From the NCBI GenBank assembly GCA_020740775.1, contig JAHEWK010000023.1, forward strand, positions 744,001 to 808,000: a stretch of DNA of 64,000 nucleotides, in the 5' to 3' direction. Source of the stretch: Ilyonectria destructans. Its lineage: Eukaryota > Ascomycota > Sordariomycetes > Hypocreales > Nectriaceae. Every line of letters begins with the position of its first letter. The stretch's first letter is position 1. The notes under the pieces were generated by a model, which saw only the letters and a list, made by a program, of their open reading frames with translations, ran no database searches and was not told the origin of the DNA. Shown one piece after another: positions 19,400-29,520 of this stretch. The position numbers were made by a program, and so were the translations under genes.

Positions 19400-21792
19400 A
19401 ATTCGATATTGACTTTTTCTTTGTCCACTGAGATAATGAAGGGATCTAAATCGTGAATAATACCCGCTCTTAGCTATAAACGCAATACCTGGCACATCCC
19501 GATAATATAGGCTTCAAGTTGGTGGCGCAGAGGGTTCACTATCCAACCTACTGCTAAGAAAAGACGCTTACACTCTGCAGATATAGGTTGTATTGTGAGA
19601 AAATCAAGCGTCATTCGCGATAAGTTTGGGTACTTAAATTAATTTTCGTGCCAGTAAGCCAGAGGATTATCTATTAAGCTATCGCCACTCTTGCAGTGCG
19701 TAACCCAATGGAGGTATTCGTCCTCGCCTGGCGTGAGGCTATTGTGACCTGCTTCTGGCGCTATATAGCGGTTTCATTGAAGGTATTCCTGGAATAGATT
19801 GTCTGAAGACTTCTGCCGCTTAGGAACTGGCTTAACGGCTGATAGGCTCTTTCCGGGCAAAGTGGCCTCCCGATACTCAAAACGCCACACGTCATGAACA
19901 ATTTTTTTCGCCTTATCAATCCACTCGGGGCAGTCATTCCAGTTACGTTCAAACTATTTCTATCGGTATGCGGGATGGAGCGCCAGGCCAGTGTAGTAGA
20001 TAGGCGTCTCGCTTAATATCTTGTAGTACTCATTCAGCTTCTGCCAGCCCAAATTGATGTTAATCCTGAAGTATTTAGGATTAGGGAAGTCCTTTGCGAT
20101 ATCCTTAAAGTGTTCAAGCTGCTCGAGAAGAAATTTGAAGCCTTAAATAACATCCCAAATATTGCTATATAACTCAGTCCAGCTATACTTCCGCTTGCGG
20201 ATCTAGCTGTCGCCGTCAAGCATTTTAACTGTAGCTTTATAGTAACTAAGGATCTGCGCATATAGTTCGACTACCTCCCAGTCCTTATCGGATAGCTAGT
20301 TCTCTAGCTGGCAAATAAAGAGCAATATAAGTAACTTCTTAGGGCCGCCCCTTTTAGTCTTATTTTGTTACTCAAACTTAATTCAATAGTAGGCAATTAG
20401 TTGCTCGATATAGTTACAGAGCAGTAGAGCTCGTTATATTATATACAATTGTAATAGCCATCTGGTATCATTATCCAAAATAACATCTAACAGCTTTCTG
20501 GCGTTAAGTTTGAGGTCAGACAACTTAGTAAAAGCTTCTTGTTGGATGCTGCACAGCATATTTGTCAACAAGTCCGATCTGTAGATAGCTACCATAAGAT
20601 TATGCAGTTTCCCTGCTGGTCCCTTCTTGCGCTAAATTAAGTATTCTGCTTCAGTAAGACGCTCAGCCCCTAATAGCTGCCACTTGAATGCCTCAGCATC
20701 ATGACCAAATAGAATAGCTTTGGCGGAGAGATTTAGGGTATACCCAAAACAGCGCCCTCGCCTGCAAGCCCCTACGAAGCCGAGCTCTCCACCAATAATC
20801 TCTATGGCGGTGTCGTTGTTTTTCGCGTTGTCAAGTGTGAAATAGCCAATCTTGTCTTGGATCTGATACAATTTAATTACGTTAAGGATTTCGGCGGCGA
20901 TATTAGGCCCTATGTGCCTGGCGCTGACTTCGGGGAGCCCAAGCGTAATCTTATAAGGCTTGCTGTTTTCGTCCGTAAAGAAGCAACAGATACTATATAA
21001 GGCGTATCGGTCAGGCTTTCTATCCATACGGGCCGTCCGTATTCCATACGTATGGAATAATGGATTATTCCGGAAAATATTATCCCCGCTATTGCAGTCT
21101 GTTTCAGAGTGATCCCTAACCCATCGTTTATGCTGTTTCATACTTCAATCTCAGCTCTGTCTGCAGCCAACAGCAGGCAAACCACTGTACAATTACTGAA
21201 TTGCAGAGCTCCCAAACCTGATTCTTTACGATAGTGGCAGTGTGAGAGATGACGTCATTTTTTGTATTCCATACGTATGGAATAAGCTTCCATACGAGGT
21301 GCATTCCATATTCCATATTCCATACGGGCCTGTATGGAGTATGGAATATGGATAGAAAGCCTGGTATCGGTTTCCAGACCGCCAGCCGTTAAAGGATATA
21401 TAGATAAGGCCAGGTGCCTTGCACAAGACCTCTATTACCTTCTGTTTGTATTATTTGAACGCAGCAACAATCTTTTCTCGAACTGTTATATAGCTAATAT
21501 TAGCCTTCCGTGCTGAAACTGACGGGTTTAAGTAATCGAACATAGCTTGGAGTTCTCCCTCTTCAGCAATAGAAAAAGCGTAATTCCTGGCCACAATCCA
21601 GTTAATCAGAAGCCTCCGGAAGTGTTCCTTATCGAAGCGCTTAATAAAGCTATTCGCAATCGCTTGTTCTCGGGGGTCGTGTAGATCCAGCTTTATAGAT
21701 TCCACGAGAGTCTGCTGCCCTATAGGCTTCCTGCTCTTGGAATTCGCCTTCCTCTCAGCAGTTCCTTTAGTCCTGCCACTGAACAGGTGCAT
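19400..21792 (-). pseudogene. hAT transposase relic interrupted by a MITE
   Basis: The N-terminal part (21451-21792: ANSFIKRFDKEHFRRLLINW, MFDYLNPSVSARKANIS) and the catalytic part (20632-21011: YALYSICCFFTDE, KIGYFTLDNAKNNDTA, RRGRCFGYTLNLSAKA) align with the transposase at 32780-35131. The rest toward 19.4 kb is littered with stop codons. The MITE at 21012-21363 cuts the frame between RSGNR and YALYS. Not functional. Confidence 0.75.
21012..21363. mobile_element. Non-autonomous hAT element, 352 bp, 8-bp TSD GTATCGGT
   Basis: The ends are CAGGCTTTCTATCCATACGG and, inverted, CAGGCTTTCTATCCATATTC. Identical GTATCGGT duplications lie at 21004-21011 and 21364-21371. The interior has several ATTCCATACGTATGGAAT-type palindromes as subterminal repeats. 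Leaving out the element and one duplication restores the transposase frame around it. Confidence 0.9.
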
Positions 21793-21829
21793 GAGCTACT
21801 TAATCGGCTCGATTTTTAAAATGGAAGAG

Positions 21830-22190
21830 AAATTACCAGGTGACCCTACAGGGAGATGATCAAGTTAAACCCGGCCTACACGCATCTTGTTTCTACTCAA
21901 AGACAAAAGTTAAAAACGACCTTGGTTTGGAGGTCATTGCCCTCACATTCGTACTATCGCTCGGGTGCCCTTTAGCCGGGTTCTAGGGCTCGGGGACCAT
22001 GGACCTTGATGGGATGATCTACGTTATCTCCTCACCGGGGAAAGAGAAAACTGCATCGATCTATCGCCGTTTTTGGTTTTGATGGAACCCGTATCGAAGA
22101 CCCTATAAACAGCTTGGTCTACCAGCTGCAGCCACAAGAGGCCCGTCGTAGGGGCCGAGTCTTACGGGCGGGGCAGATATGGGCACACGC
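21830..22190. other. Intergenic, no gene recognised
   Basis: Contains GGATGATCTACGTTATCTCC at 22013, a motif repeated with changes near 26122 and 26386. Nothing coding. Confidence 0.45.
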
Positions 22191-22199
22191 CGGACAGGT

Positions 22200-25100
22200 C
22201 AGAGGTCCCAACAAGCAGTCAGTTATCAATCAGTACTGATTACTGATTGATACTGATACGTTATCAGTATCAGTAAGCCCCTAATCAATCAATCAGTAAT
22301 CAGTAACACACGTGACCAAGGTATTTGTGGCGTCGATATTTGGTGGCATAGTTGCCTGTCACAATACGTGACCTGACGCGTTCGAGGTGTTTGGAGACTT
22401 CTCCAAGGTGCTAAGATATGTTAGCAGGTACATCCAGATCCTGCGATCAGTTATGATAAATCAGGTACCTTAGCAACACAACTCATCGCTCGGTCAGAGT
22501 CCAGAATTACTTACTTTCTACATATTCAACAGCAACACATTTTTTCTTTACTTTGCGTCGATATCTAGCAGGGCTCCAAACCAAATATTCGTAACATGAG
22601 AGACGGTGAAGCGCTTGTTATCTTTCCAGGGAAACCAGCACAGAGGAGTTAATGGGTACCCGCCCCGCCATAACAAATAGGTGAGATATGCGGTAGCCCC
22701 TATCCGCTGTATAGGGTAGATTGGCTCACAATGTTGCGCAATGCACTTGACCTCCGAGCAAACACGCTGGCCTCTACAAAATATCCATCATGCAAGTTGA
22801 TGGCATAGTCGCTGAAGTTCTCCCGACGAGAGCACCTTACTGGCATTGATTCCACCCTAGTTGGAATTATCTTTCCCAGCTCTCATTTCGCCGTCAAGGT
22901 CATCTACGCCCTCCCCCCAATGGCGTCACCCAACCAAAACCCGACTATCGTACACTAAGTCCAGTCGGCCTGGACCTGCTCCCAAACCAAAACAGCGACT
23001 TCGCAGATTCCCTTTAACTGCACATGATGGCTCAACCTCGAAGGTCCCACGACGCAACCTTGCGTGAGCTGAGTGACGAGCTCCAAGAATCAATTTTGAT
23101 CAGACGCCAAAATGGCGCGACAAGGGCTGACGCGACACAGCGTGTGCCTGTCCGCTTCTCGCGTTTGGCGCAGTGCCCTAATTAACTGCCCCTCCCCGGG
23201 CATAACAGTAGGTAGATGGTCTCGTCTTGAGCGCACCACTCCAAAGGTTTCAAAAAGACCTGAATGATATGCCACGCGTCAACATGCCTTCCGGGTCGTC
23301 TCTATTCGTAGAGGACGTTCAATACGCAGAATTTAGCTCGCCGGCGCCAGAATCAAGCATCGCTGCAATTGAGCGGCCTCATTCACAATGGTCAAATTTC
23401 TCCGCCCCCTTTTCCCCCACATCATCCACGTCTACGCGTCGATCGCAGCCGAAGAAACGTAAACTACGCACTCCAGAAACCTGGAAGCACTTCCGTGTGC
23501 CTTAAGGAGACGAAGAGACACACCAGAATAACCAGAGACTGTGGTATTGTCAGCATTGCCACAACCCGCCATGGCGAACAGTCTCGACCACAAGCGCCAA
23601 ACGTCATATGCGAAAGGACCACGGTATTATCATTGATGATGAAGAAAGGCCAGCCAAGAAGGCACTTCAACAGTCTCTTGAAGTAGCATTCACACGCGCA
23701 GAAGAGAAGAATCAAGAGATAGTATCCCGTGGCGAGCAATCGATCCTACGGAATACGATACAACTTGACGCATTCTATGAGGCCCAGATCCAGCTGATCA
23801 CACGCCGCCGTCTCCCGCTCAACTGTGTCTCTTGGCCGGAATACCAAGCACTTCTTTGCGCAATTAACCCTAGGGCTGAAGAGATCCTCATCCAATCAGG
23901 CACTACGGTATTGGCTCATATCGGGCAGTCATACGCCGTACACCGCGAGAATATCAAGGCTCAATTACAGGCGGCAAAATCACAAATCCACTTTAGCATT
24001 GATCTATGGTCATCGCCGCATCGCAAAGCCTTTCTCGGAATATGTGGGCAATGGGTTGATGCACGGTATGAACTCCGTGAGGCTCTATTAGGTCTGCCAA
24101 ACGTACAGCACAGTCACTCCGGAGAGACAATGTCACGGCATTTGCTGGACACTATCCGGTATTTCGATATCGCAGACAACATTGGCTACTTTACATCTGA
24201 CAACGCCACCGCCAATGACACTTGCCTGCGTGCTTTATCAACAGCATTGGCGAACGAGTTTGGCGTCGGAATGGACCCCGTTGAGCGCCGTGTTCGGTGC
24301 GGAGGCCATATTATCAATCTCTGCCTCCACGCGTTTCTCTTCGCCTCCAGCAAAGAGGCAATCCGTGCCGCAATTGAAGAGGCAGATGGTAACGCGAACA
24401 CCACAGTCGTTGAGTCTCTGCAGGCGCAATTGCAGCAAAAGAACAGCAAGGGGAAGCATCGAAAAGTGCCGGAGGATCAAGCCGGATGGCGATCCATAGG
24501 CCCCCTTGGTAAACTACACAATATCGCCGTGTTTATACAAGGTTCGACACTGCACAGCGATGCATGGCAGCGCCTGGCAGGTCGTGCACTCGGCATTGAC
24601 AATGCAACGAGATGGAATTCGTGGTACATGCTACTTCGTACTGCACTCGAGAAGAGAGACAAGCTTATGATGTTTCAACAAGAGCATCATAAGGCCCTGG
24701 GTGAAGATAGTCTCACACAGGATGACTGGGATGTCCTCAGGTTAACGGCGGACTTCCTCCAACCCTTCTGGCAGGCGACACTGGCGCAACAGAAGAAGTG
24801 GTCGTCGTTAGATCAGCTGCTTTACCATATGGACATCTTGCTCAAGCATTTTGAAGATGCAAAGGTATATACTCACTTCGATCTTGTATATCATGATGCA
24901 TGATGGTGCTAACTACTTTATAATAGAAGAAGTACAGCGATAATCAACGCCTTATCCACTCCATCCACATGGGCTGGTTTGTGCTTGATAAGTACTACTT
25001 CAAGACTGATGAGACGCCTGTATACTCCGCGGCATTGCTTCTCCACCCATCAAAGCGATTAAAATACCTCCGCCAGAACTGGCATGAGGATTGGCATGAT

Positions 25101-25710
25101 GGTGCGATCAACAAAGCCAGGCAGATCTGGGCTCAGTACAAAGATCTTCCTGTTGCCAGTACTCCGGAGGAGCCTCCGGAGATCCAGATGACAGCGTATG
25201 ATAAGCTGGCGCTATCGCTTGATGTGACGGAGGCGTGTGGCCATGAGGATGAGCTGGAGAGGTTTATTAGCGGTTCTCCATGCAAGATCGCAGTCAGTCC
25301 CCTTGCATGGTGGACCAGAGAGGAGCAACGGATGGAATACCCGCGGCTGCATAAGATGGCTATTAACGTACTTTCGATTGCGCCTATGTCGGACAAGGCC
25401 GAACGTGTCTTCTCAGGTGCTCGGCGTACTATTTCGTTTGATCGTGCACGTCTCGGGGCTGAGACTATTGAGATGACAGAGTGTCTTGGCAATTGGAACA
25501 AGAACGACCTTATTCGCGAGGTGCATGTACTTTGCGATGATGATAATTAGGCTGAGAATCAGGGGGGTGGCGACACATTCAGGCTGAACGGACTACGTCA
25601 TGTCTTGGCATTTACTGATAAGCTAATCAATCAGTATCAGTAGCATGGTAATCAATCAATCAGTTATCAGTAAGGGCCTTATCAATCAGTACTGCTTGTT
25701 GGGATGTCTG
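22200..25710 (+). mobile_element. Complete hAT transposon, 3511 bp, 8-bp TSD GGACAGGT
   Basis: The left end CAGAGGTCCCAACAAGCAGT and inverted right end CAGACATCCCAACAAGCAGT differ at two positions. Perfect GGACAGGT duplications lie at 22192-22199 and 25711-25718. Both subterminal zones (22215-22310 and 25610-25690) carry many copies of ATCAATCAGT/ACTGATTGAT, probable transposase-binding sites. One transposase gene occupies the interior. Confidence 0.92.
23227..25550 (+). pseudogene. hAT transposase, 626+ aa, one nonsense codon
   Basis: Exon 1 runs from ATG 23227 to 24864, the intron is 24865-24926 (GTATAT, branch TGCTAAC, TAG), and exon 2 is 24927-25550. A single in-frame TAA (23503-23505) splits the N-terminus. 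Read past it, a BED-type finger appears (WYCQHCHNPPW, then KRHMRKDHG). The RNase H-like core follows (HFSIDLWSSPHRKAFLGI, NIGYFTSDNATANDTC, RCGGHIINLCLHAF, IDNATRWNSWYMLL) and then the C-terminal dimerisation block (INVLSIAPMSDKAERVFSGARRTIS, kept short here). A shorter product from ATG 23608 would lack the finger. The transposase cuts at the 20-bp ends. It was recently active judging by the intact TSD. Confidence 0.85.
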
Positions 25711-25719
25711 GGACAGGTG

Positions 25720-26860
25720 CCTAATTACAGGCACTTGATCATGTCGTGGCGGGGACACAGGGTATCAGACCGTTGGTGGCGCTTGATAAACAGACAAATG
25801 TAGAGGTGAGCAACCCTAAAGCCAAGACAGCGTTTATTCAGCTCGGCGGGTCACTTACCGGTGCGAGAAGGGCAAGACGCGGTTGTCTTGAAAGAAGATG
25901 CATGAAATCGTGGTGGGGCAGTGAGGGGAGAAACTGTCGATTCAGCAGCAAGTGCGGATTGGGAATCATTGGCCTTGGTATCTTGCCTCAGTTGTGAGGT
26001 GACACGGAAGCTTGCAGCGGTGGGTCGCTGAATTTGTATCGCTTGCCCCGCACACACCCTGTCAGCATCAAATTGTAGTAGGGCAGACCGGTCCGCTCCG
26101 CGCAGATCACTTAGAGTTAACTGGATGATCTGTGTTATCTATCGCCCTCAGAGGAAAAAGCTTGCTGTCGCATTGCAGGTGTTGGTTGTAACCGAGCTTC
26201 CTGTCTTACCTCACACGATTGCGACTAGACCAGGCATAGTGTCCGTGCCTTATTGTCTCAATTGTGGGGTAGTGTGGACCAATGAGTCATTGAAATTGTT
26301 TCCCGTAGCGACCCGAGTCAGACTTGAATCGACTTCTTGGGTTAGTTAGATGGGCGTGGAGCGGGCTGATCCCTTAGAGCTGATTGGATGATCCGCGTTA
26401 TCTCTTTCCGCGCGGAAAGAGATTTTTTTATTGTTGCTTATAACTATTGCAGGTTATAATCGGAGCTTGCTGTCCTGTCTTAGGCCGTTGCTGCCTGACA
26501 TGCAGCCTGCACCAAGAGTCAACACCCAATAGATGTCGAGCTGACGTGGCTTCCTCGAAAGAAGACCTATGAGTTGCTTGTCCACTGGCAGCAGCCAATG
26601 CGGATAAAACCGGCAGGATGCGGTGTTTTCGCAGCTAACGTTGCCAGAAATGCATTAACTCATTGCTGCCTGATGCTCAAACCTGCAGCATCACCAAAAC
26701 AGTCATTCACTTTGCCATCCGAACTGCACGTTGCCTCGGTCGACCTGAGGTGGCTTACTGGGGGGTTGCGGGGATGGATCCGGAGGGGAGACCATTCTGT
26801 CGTTGTTGCAGCCTGACAGCAATTGGTGTTGTGGATCATTATTGTGGATCGCTCTCTGGG
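25720..26860. other. Intergenic, repeated GGATGATC motif
   Basis: Two related segments begin CTGGATGATCTGTGTTATC (26121) and TTGGATGATCCGCGTTATC (26385). Both are followed by a GGAAAGAG-like stretch and GAGCTTSCTGTC. A hairpin TCTCTTTCCGCGCGGAAAGAGA lies at 26399-26420. No gene is recognised. Confidence 0.45.
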
Positions 26861-26862
26861 AA

Positions 26863-27165
26863 ACGGAGGGCCCTTTCAAAAGTCTTGTCCAAGCGCTAAA
26901 TGCGCCACATCTCTCAATCCTTGTCAGTTACCTAAGATACAAGGTGTAGAATCCAGCGATCATGAGCTAGCTGCTACGTCCACTCTAGTTTTAGGGGTGC
27001 TAGGGGATTAGAATGTAACACAGTGAGGACGGGCTGCTGTAAAATCAGCAGCCTTTAGCGGATAAGGCACCACAGGAAGTACTTAATGTACTTAACCCAG
27101 CCACAGCCGTCAGATTTCCTTTTTCGAAGTAGCGCTTGGACAAGACTTTTGAAAGGGCCCTCCGT
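26863..27165. repeat. 36-bp perfect inverted repeat enclosing about 230 bp
   Basis: ACGGAGGGCCCTTTCAAAAG continuing to AGCGCTA at 26863-26898 recurs exactly in inverted orientation at 27130-27165. The interior has no ORF. It could be a MITE or foldback element. No clear target duplication flanks it. Confidence 0.8.
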
Positions 27166-27334
27166 ACGGGGAATAAGGTTAGATTGCAAGTGGGGCTCAG
27201 ACCACAACAGCGTGTCCGCGATTACTCTGATAAAAAGGGTGACTCAGATTAAACGGGCTGACACAGGTTTTAATGACCAACCTCGGGACGAGGCTGGCAT
27301 GCTTGCTTGCCCCACAATGCAAACGGGTAGAGAT

Positions 27335-27418
27335 TCTAGCTCAGCACGTCCTGTGCCCCAATAGGGGACTTTATGGGCCTCGCGGCCCTCGGACGAAAAA
27401 TATACATACATACATAAT
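27335..27418 (+). mobile_element. LINE-like 3' end with CATA repeat tail
   Basis: CTCAGCACGTCCTGTGCCCC, then GGCCCTCGGACGAAAAATAT and an ACAT tetranucleotide run. The same order appears at 27998-28082 with an AC dinucleotide tail. The pattern (CCC-ATAGGG block, CGG-CGAAA-TA, short tandem tail) parallels the Tad-like ends at 2130 and 9931. Confidence 0.55.
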
Positions 27419-27589
27419 CTGTACATACAATCGAATCTCAAAACAACTCTCTCCTGTAAAAAATATTCCTTGGCACGCACTGTTAGTGCTGTGCTAGTGG
27501 CGGGGTTTTCATAGGCCAACGACCACACAAAGCCGCTAGGGCGCCATCGGCCTCCTAACAGCGGCAATCAGAGCAGGAATCTTGGAGAG

Positions 27590-28082
27590 TTCACCTTCTC
27601 TGGCACCCCTTTGTCGGATCTAATGGCGAAACCTCAGAACCGGGACGCCTTAGATATCGGAAGACGATGCCTTCGGCATCAGTAACGACATCCTTCCGAT
27701 CAACGGCGCCGATTGCGATGGGATTTTCCCCTTTGAAGGCAAGCCGCACCGTCGGCCTCTGATTCCTTCCCAAGGGTTTTCCCTGCCGCCACGACACTCG
27801 ACTACGAGCTATAACTTGGTTACTGGAGATTATGGACTGCGTCAGCAGAAGTAGTGATGCGTGAGAGAATTCTGATCGGTGGAAAAAGTCGACACACGGT
27901 CCCTGAGCCCGCTGGCGGGTGACGGGCTTGACCGATAGCGCCTTTGAGCCTCTGAAATGCTGGATAGCGGAGGATACGGGGTTTCCTGTACCTAGTTAAC
28001 TCAGCACGTCTTTTGCTCCAGTAGGAGATTTGGCTTCGTTACAGCCTCCCAGACGAAAAATACACACACACACACACACACA
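27590..28082 (+). mobile_element. LINE-like 3' fragment with AC repeat tail
   Basis: The end is CTCAGCACGTCTTTTGCTCC, CTCCCAGACGAAAAATAC and an AC run. Upstream, 27905-27970 (CCCGCTGGCGGG, GCCTTTGAGCCTCTGAAATG) resembles 32285-32350 (CCCGCTGACGGG, GCCTTGAGCCGCTGAATTGC). This suggests another, larger remnant of the same family. No domain is recognised in the open frames near 27.6-27.8 kb. Confidence 0.5.
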
Positions 28083-28142
28083 AGGGTTGGTCGATACGAT
28101 ATCGATCGAGTAGGATTTCTAATCGATCGATTTCCAACCCTG
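28083..28142. repeat. ATCGAT-rich palindromic element, copy 1
   Basis: CAAGGGTTGGTCGATACGAT at one end and ATCGATCGATTTCCAACCCTG at the other form a compact inverted structure. Related copies lie at 43848-44037 and 61124-61172. Confidence 0.6.
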
Positions 28143-28690
28143 GGTATTGAGGATGTTCCTAATTACTACGAACGATTCAGCCGTGGAGAAGAAATTAAGG
28201 TCTTTATTCGCTTTCCATAAAGGATACTTTTAGTTAACTATAGTCAAGTTCTATAATTCCAATCGAGATTAGATGTAGAATCGAGATCGCAGCTGGCCTT
28301 GGTGGCTCGCTAGTAATGTCTAGGGATACCGGTAGCACCAGTAATACCATCCACAAGCACAGCCGCGATCTTGTAATACGCGAGACAGGTCTAGGCGTGA
28401 GGGCCAGATTAAGGTGCAAAGATACTACCCTACTTTCGATATTAGGACATCAACCCACTTGTGGTGTCCTGCTTCCCTGTGAAGCCTGTGGTTCCATTAA
28501 CCAGCGTTGAGCTCCGCGTGCGGTCCTATTTCTAGGCCCTTGAGCTCCCAAACTTGGTCTTCTGCCCAAGCTACTCTAAGAAAGCTAATATGAAGCTGCA
28601 ATCGCTTTTTATTCCCAAAGTTGCGAAGTATTTCATGCCGTTAAGGCCTTTAAGCATCCTCAACTTATACCTTGATCTAGGTAAAATCTA
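28143..28690. other. Intergenic, no gene recognised
   Basis: No coding pattern is seen. It may contain the 3' region of the gene ending at 28693. Confidence 0.4.
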
Positions 28691-28692
28691 GT

Positions 28693-29343
28693 CTACTCTA
28701 TTTGCATCCCTTGTCTTCTATCTTCAGTCACCCCTATCGTCCTCCAGAGTAACGAGGCCCGGCCCTCCGCTTTTGGATTAAGCTTCTCCTCATCCCATGG
28801 GAATACCTGATTCAAACCCTTTGTCATGATCTCCTGAAAAGTCCTTCCGGCCCGGCGCATGTTTTCAGTGTAATCATCATCGAGGAGGCCATGGAACGCC
28901 TCTAGTTGTTCATCTCGAACCCCTTTCCACTCCTTTTTGGAGATGTAGAAAGACTTATTTGGATCGAGAAGAACAAATGGTAACAGCCCATCGTAAGGAC
29001 TACAGACTGAATTCCATATCCTTCCATCCTCCAAATGACATTTCAGTTCTTCGCTGTCCATCTCTAGCCGCTGAGCGAGCGCCTCGGTGGACGCTTTGCT
29101 GCGTCGTAATTGACAACGGTCCTTCTTGTCCTGATCGACTTCTCGAGCAACGCACGCTTGAGCATACCGGAGTTCAAACTTGCTGGGTGATGACTTCCCA
29201 ACGGCAGCTTTTAAGCGTTTGACTTGCTGCTGTAAAAGACCTCTGTCGGCCGGCGATCTCGCCGCGATGGGCGGATTCTCAGGCCACAACGCAGTCAATA
29301 GCCATGGGCGGTTGATAGCCGATGGAGCTGGTAATTGATGCAT
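28693..29343 (-). CDS. Hypothetical protein, about 216 aa
   Basis: The frame is open from 29397. The ATG at 29343 (MHQLPAPSAINRPWLL) is preferred because the 18 residues before it come from an imperfect repeat tract. The protein is charged, with a probable helical segment around residues 50-110 (rich in Lys, Gln, Glu). It ends with a conserved-looking acidic and aromatic part (NSVCSPYDGLLPFVLLDPNK, FYISKKEWKGVRDEQLEAF). I do not recognise the family. It lies 120 bp downstream of, and in line with, the bZIP gene. It could be a fungal lineage-specific gene or a fragment. Confidence 0.4.
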   Translation of the reverse strand: MHQLPAPSAINRPWLLTALWPENPPIAARSPADRGLLQQQVKRLKAAVGKSSPSKFELRYAQACVAREVDQDKKDRCQLRRSKASTEALAQRLEMDSEELKCHLEDGRIWNSVCSPYDGLLPFVLLDPNKSFYISKKEWKGVRDEQLEAFHGLLDDDYTENMRRAGRTFQEIMTKGLNQVFPWDEEKLNPKAEGRASLLWRTIGVTEDRRQGMQIE

Positions 29344-29366
29344 CGCCCGCCCATGCAGTCCAGCAC

Positions 29367-29512
29367 AATTCCTGTGCCAGCACATATCTGTTAGCACACT
29401 TGCTGTACCAGCACCGCGTGTGCTCGCAGCAGCGAACTGGCATAATTGTGCTGGCAGACGTGTACTGGCATCGGTGTGCGGGGACTTGTGTCCTGGCTCA
29501 GATGGTCCTTCA
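29367..29512. repeat. Imperfect TGTGCTGGCA-type tandem tract
   Basis: Recurring variants of GTGCTGGCA / TGCCAGCAC / TACCAGCAC about every 20-30 bp over roughly 145 bp between the two minus-strand genes. Degenerate minisatellite. Confidence 0.45.
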
Positions 29513-29520
29513 CAGACTGG

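Larger units (their letters stand above)
19072..21825 (-). mobile_element. Decayed hAT transposon, minus strand, right end lost
   Basis: The left end CAGGGTTGAAAGCCACTCCA resembles the terminal CAAGGGTCGGAACCACTACA of the hAT at 32417-35342. It is followed by the same kind of GTGGATTAGGGTGGATT subterminal repeats. The body (about 19.4-21.8 kb) encodes a relic of the same transposase family on the minus strand. No matching right terminus or TSD is visible near 21.8 kb. Confidence 0.7.

Noticed and set aside
28064..28082. AC run as an independent microsatellite
   Set aside because: It directly follows a LINE-type 3' terminus shared with 27335-27418 and is better read as its tail.
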